Positions 50,051-60,002 of a DNA stretch of 64,000 nt are shown piece after piece. The notes below the pieces were generated by a model. It saw only the letters and a list, made by a program, of their open reading frames with translations, ran no database searches and was not told where the DNA came from. The position numbers and the translations under genes were made by a program. Location of the stretch: positions 496,001 through 560,000 of the forward strand of contig JAHDYR010000067.1 of NCBI GenBank assembly GCA_019828565.1. The letters run 5' to 3'. This stretch comes from Carpediemonas membranifera (lineage: Eukaryota; Fornicata). How positions within the stretch are numbered: position 1 is the stretch's first letter; each line of letters opens with the position of its first letter.

Positions 50051-52771
50051 TCACTGGCCGACAGCGCGACATAGCTCGGCAAGCTCAGACTCAGACATCC
50101 GCTCCCAGGGAAACCCGAGTCGACTGGGCCCGACATTAACAAAGCGGCGGGCCTGCTGGGGATTTGCCTGTGTGGACGTAACGTTCACAATCTGATCCGA
50201 AGTGACGGCAGTAGATCCGTGGACCGCAATCTTTGCAGGGAAGATTTGGGGAATATCTTCGATCTTTCTATATCTCATAAAAACTGGCGAGTAAATCTCA
50301 TGTGCCGGTATCGCCCAAAAGGGGGCAGGCCAGATCTGGTTAAACAGCCTGAGAGCAGTCGCCTCCTCTGACCACAAATGGTTGTCAGCGATGACAACTG
50401 CCGCCTCGGTATTGGCTCCATTCGACTCTGGAGGTGCCGCGCCCGTCCCAACTCTTGCCCCAAGGTGCTCGAGCTCCTGCCACACTCGCCTCATACCGTG
50501 TGACGCTGTATCCGTAGCTACCAAGGCTATGTCATACCCTGCCAGACTAAGACATGAGTCAAGTGAAGAGTCTCGTTTGACATAGAGCACGAACCCGGTC
50601 GACTGAGTTTTGGGGACGCGGACGGGTGCGTTGAGATGCAGGGAACTGCAGAGAGAGGTGTCAACGACCTGGTCGACAAAGACGAACTGGAGTCCGTGGG
50701 TGCGACCGATGAAGCCGATGCAGTCCGTGGTCTTCGTGGCCGCCGTGGTCGACTCCTCAGTAAAGGCTGATTCGGAAGAAGCAGCTGGTTTGGCAGAGGC
50801 TCCTTTCAAGCTCCCGAGCGATAAATCACCAGCCCATTTCGCCTTTTCATCGGAAAACAGGGGCGTGAGAGCCAGCGACAGCAGGTCCGCGGGGGTTAGC
50901 GGGCAGACTGCCAGGGTCGACTCCAGCTTGAGTGGGCAGGGCAAGTGGAGCTCCTTGGATGAGTATGTCGCGTGTCGACCGTAAGGGTCGACCAGTTCGA
51001 CAGTCCACTCGCGACGTCTGAAGCGCTGGGACATGGGTGGCCTGTCCGGCACGGTCTTGCTCACGTCCTTCTCCTTGGTCTTCTCCTTGGACTTCTCCTT
51101 CGTCGTCTTCGCCTTCGCCTTGCTCCGCTCCTTCTTCTCCGGCTCCTCGCCGTCATTCATCCTCTCTTCGCCCACCGCCTCACTCTCCTCCGGCCGACTC
51201 GGCCCTGGCACCAGAGCCCCCGCTGCGACAGTCTTCCCTGCCCCCTCGGCCCGACCATGGGCGGCTGGGGCAGGTACTACTGGTGTGGCAGGGCCCTCTT
51301 CCACTGCTATGATCCCTTCATCCACTCTTGCACGCTTGCTGAAGTCATTGATCAGGGCCGGGGTGGGTTCTGCGGATGGGGTCTTGGCCTTGGCTGTCTT
51401 CGACGTTGATTTCGCCTTTGGTTGAGGTTTCTCCTTCGGCTTCGCGCTCAACTTCGGTTTCTCCTTCCCCTGAGACTTCGACTTCGACTTCGACTTCTCA
51501 TTGGCCGTCACGACATTGGGTGTCGAGCATACCTTGGCACCCGCCTGAACGCTCGGCGTATACTCCTCAGGTGCCTCTACCCGCGGTGTCTCGGCTACCC
51601 CAGCCGACTCTGCCCTCGCTGACCGCAGCACCCGGTGTGAAGGCGGCGCCCTTGCTCGGCTGTTGATAAACTTAAGCTTCTTGGGCGTGGATGCCGGGGG
51701 CGGCAGGCTCACAGGGGCAGCCTTGGCCTTGGGATCGGTGTCGGGTAACGCGTAAGCCATGTCCTCAGTAACAGCCTCTCCATCGGTCTGTACCACACGA
51801 GCGTCAGGGACGTCCCGGGCTCCTTGGACGGCAGTGAGAACTCTTGCGGCGAACTGGGCTAGGTTTGGGCCCTCCATGGAGTACGCCAGATCAACTTTGG
51901 GGTCCACACGAAGTCTGGTGATGATCTCATCGATAAACTGCGGGATTGAGTCGATATCCTTCTTTGTCCAGCCAGTTAAGAGTTCATCGCGTCTGAGCAA
52001 CCACATGGCACGCACAGTACATAGCGGGCAGTACATGATCAAAGCGTTACGGCCATGGTAGTTCTGTACGATGCTAGAGCACCCCAGACGATCGGCGCAG
52101 GTTGGATGAAAAGCGAGGGAGCAACCAATGTCCGCACAACTCACGCAGGACCCTATAGTGCCTCCGCATATGCAACAAGGGAGGTCTACTGCGTTCTCCT
52201 TGACCTTTTTGGTGAGGAGATGGCCATCCTGTGTCTGGAAGCGCATAAACTGTGCGAGGGCGCGACAGCAGACGTAGTGGGCATATGTATGCTCGTCGGT
52301 AGGAAGCAAAGCGCCACCAGGGCAGGGGCAGAGGTCACATGCCGGTCTGTTCGGCGTAGCTTTCTTCACTTTCTTGGAAGTGTTGCCCGACTCTGCGCAG
52401 GCTGTGCAGAACCACTTTTGCTTCGCCGCTTCAGCCGCAGACACATTGTAGCAGGTCATATGGACTGCAAGATCACACCCGGGGCCGTCACAGAAGATGA
52501 AATCGTCGCTGGTCTCATAGTTGTCTTGTTGGCAAATGCTACAGACCTCGTCCTCCTTCTGGCGAACGTCGTCCTCTCCAATCTTCTTGTATGATTGCTG
52601 CAAGTAACGTTGTTGCTTCGATGGAGTGTGTTTGCTCGATTTCAAGGTAGGAGTCTTGATCCTGGCGGATTTCCGAAGAGTGGGAGTAGAATGAACAATA
52701 GGGAGAGATCTTGGTGTTCCGAGGGAACTAAACTCTTGATTGGCAGCATTTGGAGCCTTTGACCGCGACAT
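50051..52771 (-). CDS. PHD and extended-PHD finger chromatin protein
   Basis: 906 residues from ATG 52771 (MSRSKAPNAANQ). The frame is open to 53140, but those 123 codons are antisense to RCC1-like fragment d and lack an obvious role. A PHD finger at about 77-125 (CSICQQDN, FCDGPGCDLAVHMTCYN, WFCTAC) is followed by an extended PHD at about 140-260 (CDLCPCPGGALLPT, YAHYVCCRAL, CCICGG, GCSLAFHPTCADRLG, YCPLC). This PHD-knuckle-ePHD order is that of Jade/BRPF/NTO1 scaffolds of histone acetyltransferases. A long basic Lys/Ser/Pro-rich linker with KSKSKS repeats spans about 410-580. The C-terminal about 250 residues form a globular domain, possibly BRCT-like. Probable histone-mark reader in the nucleus. 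Confidence 0.85.
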   Translation of the reverse strand: MSRSKAPNAANQEFSSLGTPRSLPIVHSTPTLRKSARIKTPTLKSSKHTPSKQQRYLQQSYKKIGEDDVRQKEDEVCSICQQDNYETSDDFIFCDGPGCDLAVHMTCYNVSAAEAAKQKWFCTACAESGNTSKKVKKATPNRPACDLCPCPGGALLPTDEHTYAHYVCCRALAQFMRFQTQDGHLLTKKVKENAVDLPCCICGGTIGSCVSCADIGCSLAFHPTCADRLGCSSIVQNYHGRNALIMYCPLCTVRAMWLLRRDELLTGWTKKDIDSIPQFIDEIITRLRVDPKVDLAYSMEGPNLAQFAARVLTAVQGARDVPDARVVQTDGEAVTEDMAYALPDTDPKAKAAPVSLPPPASTPKKLKFINSRARAPPSHRVLRSARAESAGVAETPRVEAPEEYTPSVQAGAKVCSTPNVVTANEKSKSKSKSQGKEKPKLSAKPKEKPQPKAKSTSKTAKAKTPSAEPTPALINDFSKRARVDEGIIAVEEGPATPVVPAPAAHGRAEGAGKTVAAGALVPGPSRPEESEAVGEERMNDGEEPEKKERSKAKAKTTKEKSKEKTKEKDVSKTVPDRPPMSQRFRRREWTVELVDPYGRHATYSSKELHLPCPLKLESTLAVCPLTPADLLSLALTPLFSDEKAKWAGDLSLGSLKGASAKPAASSESAFTEESTTAATKTTDCIGFIGRTHGLQFVFVDQVVDTSLCSSLHLNAPVRVPKTQSTGFVLYVKRDSSLDSCLSLAGYDIALVATDTASHGMRRVWQELEHLGARVGTGAAPPESNGANTEAAVVIADNHLWSEEATALRLFNQIWPAPFWAIPAHEIYSPVFMRYRKIEDIPQIFPAKIAVHGSTAVTSDQIVNVTSTQANPQQARRFVNVGPSRLGFPWERMSESELAELCRAVGQ

Positions 52772-52829
52772 TCGAGTTCTTGCTCCAAGATTTTTACAGA
52801 CCAAGAGCTTGCTCCAAGATGGCAACTGG

Positions 52830-53344
52830 AATGGCCGGTTGGGACTCGGGCACGATGATGGGATGACTGGCTTCGTTGACCTGCCCTTCTGGGTCGACCG
52901 GATCGTGGCCTCGGTAGATTCTTTCATAGTTCCTGACCTTTTTTTAACGTCTTCCTCAATGGCCGCCAGCTTCTCTTCGCTGGTCGAGTTCCCATCCATA
53001 TCGCCCAGTCGGGCCTGCTGCCTGGTTTCAGCGAACGCGACAAGTGCCTCACACCCACCCCGCTCCGGTTCCCAGAGAGGGTCAAGGGGTTCTGGGGTGA
53101 CTATGATCGGATGGTCTGGGTGACCGAGGGTGTCACCCACTATTACGAGGATGAGAATCCAACTATGGTTCCAATTGAGGCGACAGCGTTTAATGTTGAA
53201 GACCCCCTCTGCTTCCGCGACTCCACCGGCCAGTGGTTCAAGGTGGTGGGTGAGGCAGATGGGGTGGCTGAGCTGGTCGAGTCCGAGGTGGCCGAATCGT
53301 GGGAAGACATCATTCCCGTCGATGTCGACCCGTATGATTCATAA
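52830..53344 (+). pseudogene. RCC1-like fragment d
   Basis: C-terminal third of the family only. It starts abruptly at GRLGLGHDD, has a frameshift near a run of seven T at about 52940-52947, then stays open through LLFAGRVPIHIAQSGLLPG and WVTEGVTHYYEDEN to the TAA at 53342-53344. No start codon fits. It lies head-to-head with the PHD gene and overlaps its upstream open frame. Copy e follows about 50 bp later in tandem. Confidence 0.82.
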
Positions 53345-53393
53345 ATGAAGTCAACCCCACTCCAAGTCTCTCAACCATTTACCCAGGGCCAGG

Positions 53394-54350
53394 ATGCCCA
53401 GGGCCCTCGGGGTCTATAGCAACAGCAACGGCTTCACCCACATCGCCAGGACGCCCAAGGGTCTGTGGGGCTGGGGCACTAACGGACGTAGCCAGCTTGG
53501 GTTCAGGTCAGCATTTGATCAATTTGTCGACCCGACCCGCCTCAACTTCCCCTCCTGCCCCAACATCGCCGAGCTCGAGGCCAGCCTGCCCCCCTGGGAG
53601 AAGCACGGGATGGTGACTGGTGTATCGATAATGAGCGGTCAGACGTTCATCCTCACCCCAGCCGACACTGTCATGGCTGGATATGAGGCAAGATGGTTTA
53701 CCGGCCGTGTCGAGCGGGAGAACAGACACCGCTTCCACCCAGTCGCTGTGCCATCTGGCTTTGTCCCAGATCACATCATGCATGTGGTAAGTTTATTTAC
53801 CGCGACTGTCATCCTCTCCATGGGCGATCGGCAGGTGATCAGCGGGGGCAACGAATGTGGCCAGCTGGGGCTCGGGCACGATGATGAGATGTCTGGCTTC
53901 GTCGATCTGCCCTTTGGGGTCGACCGGATCATCACTTCTGCAGATGAATTCACCGTCTTCCTCGGTGGCCGCCAGCTGCTCTTCGCTGGCAAAGTTCCCA
54001 TCCATATCGCCAACTCGGGTCTGCTGCCTGGAAAACGCAGGGACTACAAGTGCCTCACACCCACCCCGCTCCGGTTCCCAGAGAGGGTCAAGGGGTTCTG
54101 GGGTGACTATGATCGGATGGTCTGGGTGACCGAGGGTGTCACCCACTATTACGATGATGAGAATCCAACTATGGTTCCAATTGAGGCGACAGCGGTCAAC
54201 AAATGCCCCCTCCGCTTCTGCGACTCAACCGGCCAGTGGTTCAAGGTGGTGGGCGAGTCAGATGGGGTGGCTGGGCTGGTCGAGTGCGAGGCGCCCAGAA
54301 GGCCGAGAGACATCCTTCCCGTCGATTTCGACCCAAGCCCTCAATCATAA
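53394..54350 (+). pseudogene. RCC1-like copy e (N-terminally truncated)
   Basis: 318 codons from ATG 53394 (MPRALGVYSNSN), open to the TAA at 54350. It corresponds to the last 318 residues of copies a and c, with GLWGWGTNGRSQLGF, ECGQLGLGHDD, GRQLLFAGKVPIHIANSG and a C-terminus almost identical to copy a (ECEAPRRPRDI). It lacks about 240 N-terminal residues, so it is a partial duplicate, though an expressed short protein is possible. The 3' flank runs into R copy 3 just as copy a ran into R copy 2. Confidence 0.8.
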
Positions 54351-54359
54351 ACGTTCTGA

Positions 54360-55252
54360 AGCTACAGTGAGCTCCTTGCATGTCTCAGGCAGGACGCTGT
54401 CCTCGCATGACCAGAGAAGGTTGAGCGACCAAGGAGATGCTGCAGCCCAGGGCAGACTGTCGGCCAGAGGCCCCGGGCGGTGTCAGTCGCGCGAAACCGG
54501 CCGCGCACTTTTGCAGCTTTTTTCACGCAAAAAAGTCAGAGGGCCGAAGCGCCGCGAACTGAGCGTCTTGCTCGTTCTCATGCTTCGGCGCTCGCTAATG
54601 CTTCTGCCTTCAGCCCCTGCATGGGCTGCGCGGCGAGGCACTTAGCGAAACGCACGTGAACTCCACGGCTGCGAATGCCTTAACGCATCGGGGCTACTCA
54701 GACACACGGTATACGCCATCTTTCAAACAACATCAACACGACGTCGGAAGCCCGTGCCAGGGCGCGCGAGCGCTCGGGAAGGTCTGAGTTCGACAGTGAG
54801 CTGCGAGAGGCAGTCGGCACGAAAGCGCCGCTGCAGGCACTAGAAAGCACCGCCGCTTGCTCGTTGGCAGATGAGGCCCCGGCCGATGCTTAGAGCTCGC
54901 GGCGCTGGAAGCCTGCAGAAGTATCTATCAGTCAAATGCGCGGGGCTGCTGGGCTCTCCCAGTAGAAACACAATTCAGACTACTCTCCGACGTCATCGCT
55001 AACCAACATCATCGCACCTCTAAATGCCGCCTGCCGTTGTTGCCCAGGAGAATGGGTCGCGCGAGAGCACACGCGAGGCCAGACACCGCTGCTTCATGCC
55101 AGACCACAAACTCAGCGGAGCTGAGCCTCAAGTCGCCGCAGATGAGGGCAGTTCATCAGAGAGACACTCTCTTCGCCAAGTCGGCCCGAACAGATAAATC
55201 AGTTTATAAGTCTACTCTCACATATATACAACCGCCACCGCCTCAAAACTCA
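54360..55252 (+). repeat. Dispersed repeat R, copy 3 (uninterrupted)
   Basis: About 890 bp, differing from copy 2 by only a few bases. It includes the intact 16-bp site (54366-54381) where the LINE inserted in the other locus and the site at 54542 that matches the insertion point of element A. A small stem, CTGCTGGG-CTCT-CCCAGTAG, lies at about 54945-54964. No gene is recognised. Confidence 0.88.
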
Positions 55253-55327
55253 ACCATCACAAGGAAATCACACGTGACCACCGACCAACCGAATCTTTAT
55301 CCAGAGATCACCAAATTGACCCAACTC

Positions 55328-57061
55328 CTACACCTTAGGCAGATATCCGAGAGTCAAGCCGAGAGTATTTGCAAAGGTGATCGTGATAACTTGCATCAGC
55401 GTCATCATCACGCCACCCAGATCTGACAAATCCTTCGGAAGCTTCTCTGATGAAAGCATGAACGACCGTGTCGAGAATAGGCCGTTCGTGACGGAGAAAA
55501 GACACATGAGTGCGACTGGAACGAGACCAAAGTTAATGTGGTCACGGAATACGTATAATATCGTGTAAACAGGGATGAAAAGGAGGCGCAGGGCAGCAAG
55601 ACTCAGCACAGTCTTCCCTCCGAGTCTGAACACGCGATACTTAGGCAAAAATCGACCAATCTGATCACCACCCATAAAGATTGCGAGCAGGATAGTGTCA
55701 AACCAACCGCTGTCATCGAGGGCCCTCACACCCGCGGTGAGGGAGAGCGCGAGGCCTGGGAAAGACGACGCTGTTGTCGCATAAACCGTACATACCGCGA
55801 AGTTTGCTGGTGATTGGATCTTGATGATCCGATAAACTCTCTTGACCCACTCAATCGGGGTTAGCCGAGGGAGGGTTGGTGCGCCGTCCTGGGCGACTGC
55901 TTCACTCAGCCTCCTTGTCTGAGGTAGCCGGGAGTGAATGATGTAGAGTGGTAGGCATGCGGCAACGAGGACGGCGCAAACGATGAAGAAAATCACTGCA
56001 GAGTAAATGGCTGCGTCGTCATCAGAGACGACGCCTGTGGATGTCACGGCCTTCGTCGCAATCCTAATTAGGATGATGGCAACACCAGCGATGCCTTGGC
56101 CGAACATCACTCCTTGGACGGCCGCGGGCCCGGCTACAGAGGAAAGGGCCATAACTGTGGAGCCGAGGACCGAGTAAGCCGCACCTGTAACTACGATTAG
56201 CACCAAGTCCGCGATTTGGGCGATCGTCTGGGGCAAAAGCATGGGTATGACTGGCATGGTGAGGAAGACGGCAACAGTGGCGCCGACAGAGGCGGTCAGC
56301 CACGCGATATACGGCAGCTTTCGAATGAATACGAGCATGGCGATGTATACGAAAGGATTGACCGAATAAAACGCGACTGTGACCTTAAAGTCGAACCTAC
56401 CGCCAGGAAACACGGCTTCCCAGTAGTCTGAGAGTGAGATAACGGCGTTGAATGCAGTCATCATGGCGATACCGAGGGCTACGAAGACTGCCATGACGAA
56501 ATAAGCATAGCGTGCAGCTGGGTCACGCCACCCTCTGCGAGAAACCACAGCGTCGGGGCGGGGGTCGGCCTGGCGCTGGGAGTGCATCTCACTGAGCAGC
56601 AAGCTGACCTGATGGGCTGATGGATCACCGCAAACCTTCCCAGGGTGGGCGGGCAACTCAACGTCGGTCCCCTCAGTCGCATCAGACGGGGCATCGAGCG
56701 AAGAGAGGGAGGAGGCAGAGAGGTTGGGGGAGGCGATGAGGCCTGCCTCCTGGGATAAGAGAGGGACTGGGGGGAGATCGTGGAGCTTGGCCGAGAGAAG
56801 GGCTTCGCGGAGTCGGCGGTTCTCTTCTTTGAGAAGAGCGATGTGTTCGTCCTTCTCGAGACTGCCGTCGTGCGGAGCAATGGGTATAGAAGACTGGCCG
56901 AGAACCGCAGCAATATCCCCTTCGTCAGCGTCGGAATCGAGGCTTGCGGAGCTCATAGAGGGAGAAGGAAGCACGCTGACGGCAATGGTCGCATGATCAT
57001 GGACAACATAGTCTTGGGACGCAATGTTGCCCTCTCCAATAAGCGCGTCGTCTACTTCCAT
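55328..57061 (-). CDS. Equilibrative nucleoside transporter (ENT/SLC29)
   Basis: 577 residues from ATG 57061 (MEVDDALIGEG; the frame upstream has no ATG). A cytoplasmic N-terminus of about 185 residues contains a short coiled coil (KDEHIALLKEENRRLREALLSAK). About 11 membrane helices follow, including YFVMAVFVALGIAMMTAFNAVISLSDYW, YSVLGSTVMALSSVAGPAAVQGVMFGQGIAG (ENT glycine motif) and FMGGDQIGRFLPKY (ENT signature before helix 9). ENTs carry nucleosides or bases across membranes, important for purine-salvaging protists. The long N-terminal extension is unusual for the family. Confidence 0.9.
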   Translation of the reverse strand: MEVDDALIGEGNIASQDYVVHDHATIAVSVLPSPSMSSASLDSDADEGDIAAVLGQSSIPIAPHDGSLEKDEHIALLKEENRRLREALLSAKLHDLPPVPLLSQEAGLIASPNLSASSLSSLDAPSDATEGTDVELPAHPGKVCGDPSAHQVSLLLSEMHSQRQADPRPDAVVSRRGWRDPAARYAYFVMAVFVALGIAMMTAFNAVISLSDYWEAVFPGGRFDFKVTVAFYSVNPFVYIAMLVFIRKLPYIAWLTASVGATVAVFLTMPVIPMLLPQTIAQIADLVLIVVTGAAYSVLGSTVMALSSVAGPAAVQGVMFGQGIAGVAIILIRIATKAVTSTGVVSDDDAAIYSAVIFFIVCAVLVAACLPLYIIHSRLPQTRRLSEAVAQDGAPTLPRLTPIEWVKRVYRIIKIQSPANFAVCTVYATTASSFPGLALSLTAGVRALDDSGWFDTILLAIFMGGDQIGRFLPKYRVFRLGGKTVLSLAALRLLFIPVYTILYVFRDHINFGLVPVALMCLFSVTNGLFSTRSFMLSSEKLPKDLSDLGGVMMTLMQVITITFANTLGLTLGYLPKV

Positions 57062-57502
57062 GTGCGAGCGACGATTCACCTTTTGGTCAACACCAGTCAA
57101 AGTCGATTACAGCCGACTTGAGCTGGGCATGGCCTGCTAAGAGCGTAGTAGGAGTAGCAGTGTAGATGTTGACCCCGGCCTAGATATGCCAGGGGTCCAT
57201 GACTGGTTATCGTGAAGTCACTTCGGGTTGAGTGTAGCAAGACATGCAAGAGGGCGCAAAGGCTGCGGGCGGTCGGAAGGTGAACGGTATCATCACGTTA
57301 CTAAACCTCACATGCCAGTGCCGCATAGATGTGGAAGGACAGTCATCTTGGGTGAACCGGTCGGGTTATCACTATAGAGTATCATAATGTGCTCTTGTAT
57401 GGCTTCTTGAGTGATTGTTTGTTGTCGCGCGAGTTATATACGGTCTATGTATCATGTATATGCTCGGCAACTCTCGCCTGCCAGTCTGTACCCCGCCAGA
57501 AG
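57062..57502. other. Divergent intergenic region
   Basis: About 440 bp between two divergent starts; probable two-way promoter. Contains no supported gene. Confidence 0.5.
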
Positions 57503-58267
57503 ATGCCGCTTGAAGCCAGCTATAAGCCTGAACGTTATGCAAAGGCTTTTAGTCTTGGTCCCTATCTTATTTCCGACGAGCCCTCAGAATGGAGCCGTTT
57601 TCGAGGCGCCGATCCATTTTCTCAACACAGCAGGCGCCGTCCCCCAAGATGCCATCGTTGCACTGCCGTAACAGATCCAATATGCATGCTATCACTCTCA
57701 ATTCTTCCCGAGGACATCGCCAACTCTCTCCGCCAGCTCGTCTCGCCAGACGTCAACCCTGACGAGCCGCTCTTCTTCAGCTTCACGGCCTGTCTCCACT
57801 GTGCCCAGAACGACTCATCCTGGGCAGTATGGGAAAGCCTCCAGCCCGCCAGTAACTTCATCAGAGTCGAGCCGTCGAGTCGAGTTGTCACAGCAGTCAC
57901 CCTCCCAATCCGATCATTTCCAATCTCATCAGTGTTTCATATACCCAAGAACCGCCCCTTCCGCTCCCTGGCAGACTCATCATCACCCAGCCTGGCCCCA
58001 GACTCGTCCAACCCCGCCCCGCCGAGAGAGTCAGAGCCTGCCGTGTCTTCAGGCATGTCGTTCTCAGTCATCCATATCAGCGAGCCCCTGCCCCCGTGTC
58101 CGTTGTGCCGTACACAGATGAACCAGTGTGTGCTCAGGGTTGCCCGGACCTCCATGCTGCATTTATCTGTCCTCCCGGAGGGAAGAATGACCCTGGTGAA
58201 GTGCCCACATCATGCGGCTTTCGGGATGATTGTTGAGAAGATAGGCGGTGTCGAGGACTTCTTTTGA
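57503..58267 (+). CDS. Protein with two Cys clusters, possibly PDCD2/TSR4-like
   Basis: 254 residues from ATG 57503 (MPLEASYKPERYAK); upstream codons have no ATG. A first cluster CHRC (about 52-55) is followed about 50 residues later by CLHC with a WAVWESLQ segment, the spacing and Trp pattern seen in the N-terminal zinc region of PDCD2-type proteins. A second cluster, CPLC (about 197-200), pairs with KCPHH near the C-terminus, as in their C-terminal domain. Ser/Pro-rich sequence joins them. TSR4/PDCD2 proteins chaperone ribosomal protein uS5; the assignment is tentative because identity is low. Confidence 0.5.
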   Translation: MPLEASYKPERYAKAFSLGPYLISDEPSEWSRFRGADPFSQHSRRRPPRCHRCTAVTDPICMLSLSILPEDIANSLRQLVSPDVNPDEPLFFSFTACLHCAQNDSSWAVWESLQPASNFIRVEPSSRVVTAVTLPIRSFPISSVFHIPKNRPFRSLADSSSPSLAPDSSNPAPPRESEPAVSSGMSFSVIHISEPLPPCPLCRTQMNQCVLRVARTSMLHLSVLPEGRMTLVKCPHHAAFGMIVEKIGGVEDFF

Positions 58268-58558
58268 GGGTGAGAGTGAGCTGGAAGTTTTACCGTGGGC
58301 TTGCTGGTGGACGGGAAGGGCGAATGAGGCGGTTATATTGGTGCTGGGTGACAATAATTGCCCAGTAGTCCGTTCTTGCTTGTTGATAAATTCAGACAAA
58401 GCATGCAAACCGTCAGCCTTTGAATGAACAACCCGGTCGACCCTGAGAGAGAGCTGAAACTGCCACTCAACCTCACCCATTGAGATGGCTTGGGGACTCC
58501 CCGCTGCTCGTGACACTAAACTGCGCAATAGCGCCACCATCCCCAGTGAGAGAGAAGC

Positions 58559-59590
58559 ATGAGCTGCCGCTCACTTATGCTTCGCTTTGCCTTCTTCATA
58601 GCCTCAGTTGCTGTTTTTGCTCTTGCCGTCACCAAATGGTCCAACCACGACCCCCTTGTGCCCCCGCCGCCCACAATTGTTCTTGGGGGCGTCTTATTCG
58701 ATGTGAAGACGACTTCTGAGACTCACTGCGAGAACACATCCGTCCCGGGCAAGATCAACCAGTCCATTGGCGGGGTAGCGTTCAACATGGCCTCTGCGGT
58801 GATCAACGCCGGCGGATTACCGCTCTTGTTCTCCGTTACTGGTACTGACGCCATTGGCGCCCACATCAGGAAGATTATCAACGGCATGCGCATTGATCAC
58901 ATCGGCATGGAAGTCCACGAGGGCTCCACGCCCATGTTTGTGTCCCTCTCCACCGGCGGCGAGCTTGTCACCGCCGTTGCCGACACCGCCCTGCTCGACC
59001 AGCACGTGGGAGCCATGATTAACGGCTCCATGCTTGCTTTCCAGATGAGAGTGGCCAAGGCTGCTCTCATTGACATGAACATCGAGGCTGAGCATGTCAT
59101 AAGAGCCCTAGCCCTCACAGAGGAGCACGGTGTGTTCACGGTCATCGACCCCGTCTCAATCCCCAAGGCTGAGCGACTCAGGGCCGTCCTAGAATCAGGC
59201 GCTAGGGTCGACCTGATTTCGCCCAATAGAATCGAACTCAAGGCTCTTGCGGCAGACCCGAACGACGATGATGACACCGAAGCATGGGTCCACACAGCCT
59301 CGCACGAGCTCCTCGCCCGCTATCCGAACCTCGGGGGGGTCATCACGACCATGGGTGCCCGTGGAGTGACTCTGGTCGAGCGGACCCGCACCCTGACTCT
59401 ACCTGCGATACCGGTGGAGTCGGTTGTCGACTCGACCGGCTGCGGCGATGCGTTCATCGGGGCGACTGTGGGCAGTCTGGGGGCGACGTTGTGCGACTGG
59501 GCGATAGATCCTGAGGTGTGCGTCTCCAAGGGGCTTGAGGCCGCGGCACGGGTGTTGGAATCGGACCAGAGTGCGCTATTTTATGTATAA
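58559..59590 (+). CDS. PfkB-family carbohydrate/nucleoside kinase with N-terminal membrane anchor
   Basis: 343 residues, ATG 58559. Residues about 7-26 (MLRFAFFIASVAVFALAVTKW) form a hydrophobic helix like a signal peptide or anchor. The kinase domain follows with VPGKINQSIGGVAFNMA (sugar-binding Gly-rich motif), DLISPNRIEL and the anion-hole/catalytic motif DSTGCGDAFIGATVG at about 295. The PGK and GGVxxN features resemble pseudouridine kinases more than ribokinases. PfkB kinases are normally cytosolic, so the anchor suggests an organelle or secretory lumen, or an alternative start at 58577. The substrate is not decided by the sequence. Confidence 0.82.
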   Translation: MSCRSLMLRFAFFIASVAVFALAVTKWSNHDPLVPPPPTIVLGGVLFDVKTTSETHCENTSVPGKINQSIGGVAFNMASAVINAGGLPLLFSVTGTDAIGAHIRKIINGMRIDHIGMEVHEGSTPMFVSLSTGGELVTAVADTALLDQHVGAMINGSMLAFQMRVAKAALIDMNIEAEHVIRALALTEEHGVFTVIDPVSIPKAERLRAVLESGARVDLISPNRIELKALAADPNDDDDTEAWVHTASHELLARYPNLGGVITTMGARGVTLVERTRTLTLPAIPVESVVDSTGCGDAFIGATVGSLGATLCDWAIDPEVCVSKGLEAAARVLESDQSALFYV

Positions 59591-60002
59591 AGCGGTTTGC
59601 TTTTTATTTTTATTGGTGTGGGGTTGCTGTGAGACAACAACAGAGTCGCAGGTGACTTGGGTTCGGACTTGCTGGTGAAGTAATGCGCCACTGCGGATCC
59701 GAGAATGCCTCAGCGTAAGCTTGTTAACGTTGTAGCGTTGCGGTTGGAATGTTTACAGGGTTCGCAGCCAGTCTTCGCAGTGAGTGGACCGACCATCATA
59801 CTCACCCAACCTTGCATCGTGGATCATTAAAGCTTCATCGGATGGAACTCCAAGGCAAACCGTGATGTCGAACCACTGAGCTAAAAGGGACCGGGATTCC
59901 ACAAAACCCAACCTCCATCCGCTGTGTAACTCAAGTCAACCCCAGACATAAACTTTAGATTCATAAAAATACATCAGTGAAACGACACTCTCCCTCGCCG
60001 TG
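59591..60002. other. Convergent 3' intergenic region
   Basis: About 410 bp between two converging stop codons. A tRNA-like A-box lies on the minus strand near 59870-59885, but no cloverleaf forms. Confidence 0.5.

Noticed and set aside
59836-59905. tRNA-like sequence on the minus strand (TAGCTCAGTGG A-box and a TTCGA-like run)
   Set aside because: No acceptor stem or paired D, anticodon and T arms can be built; probably chance or a tRNA relic.
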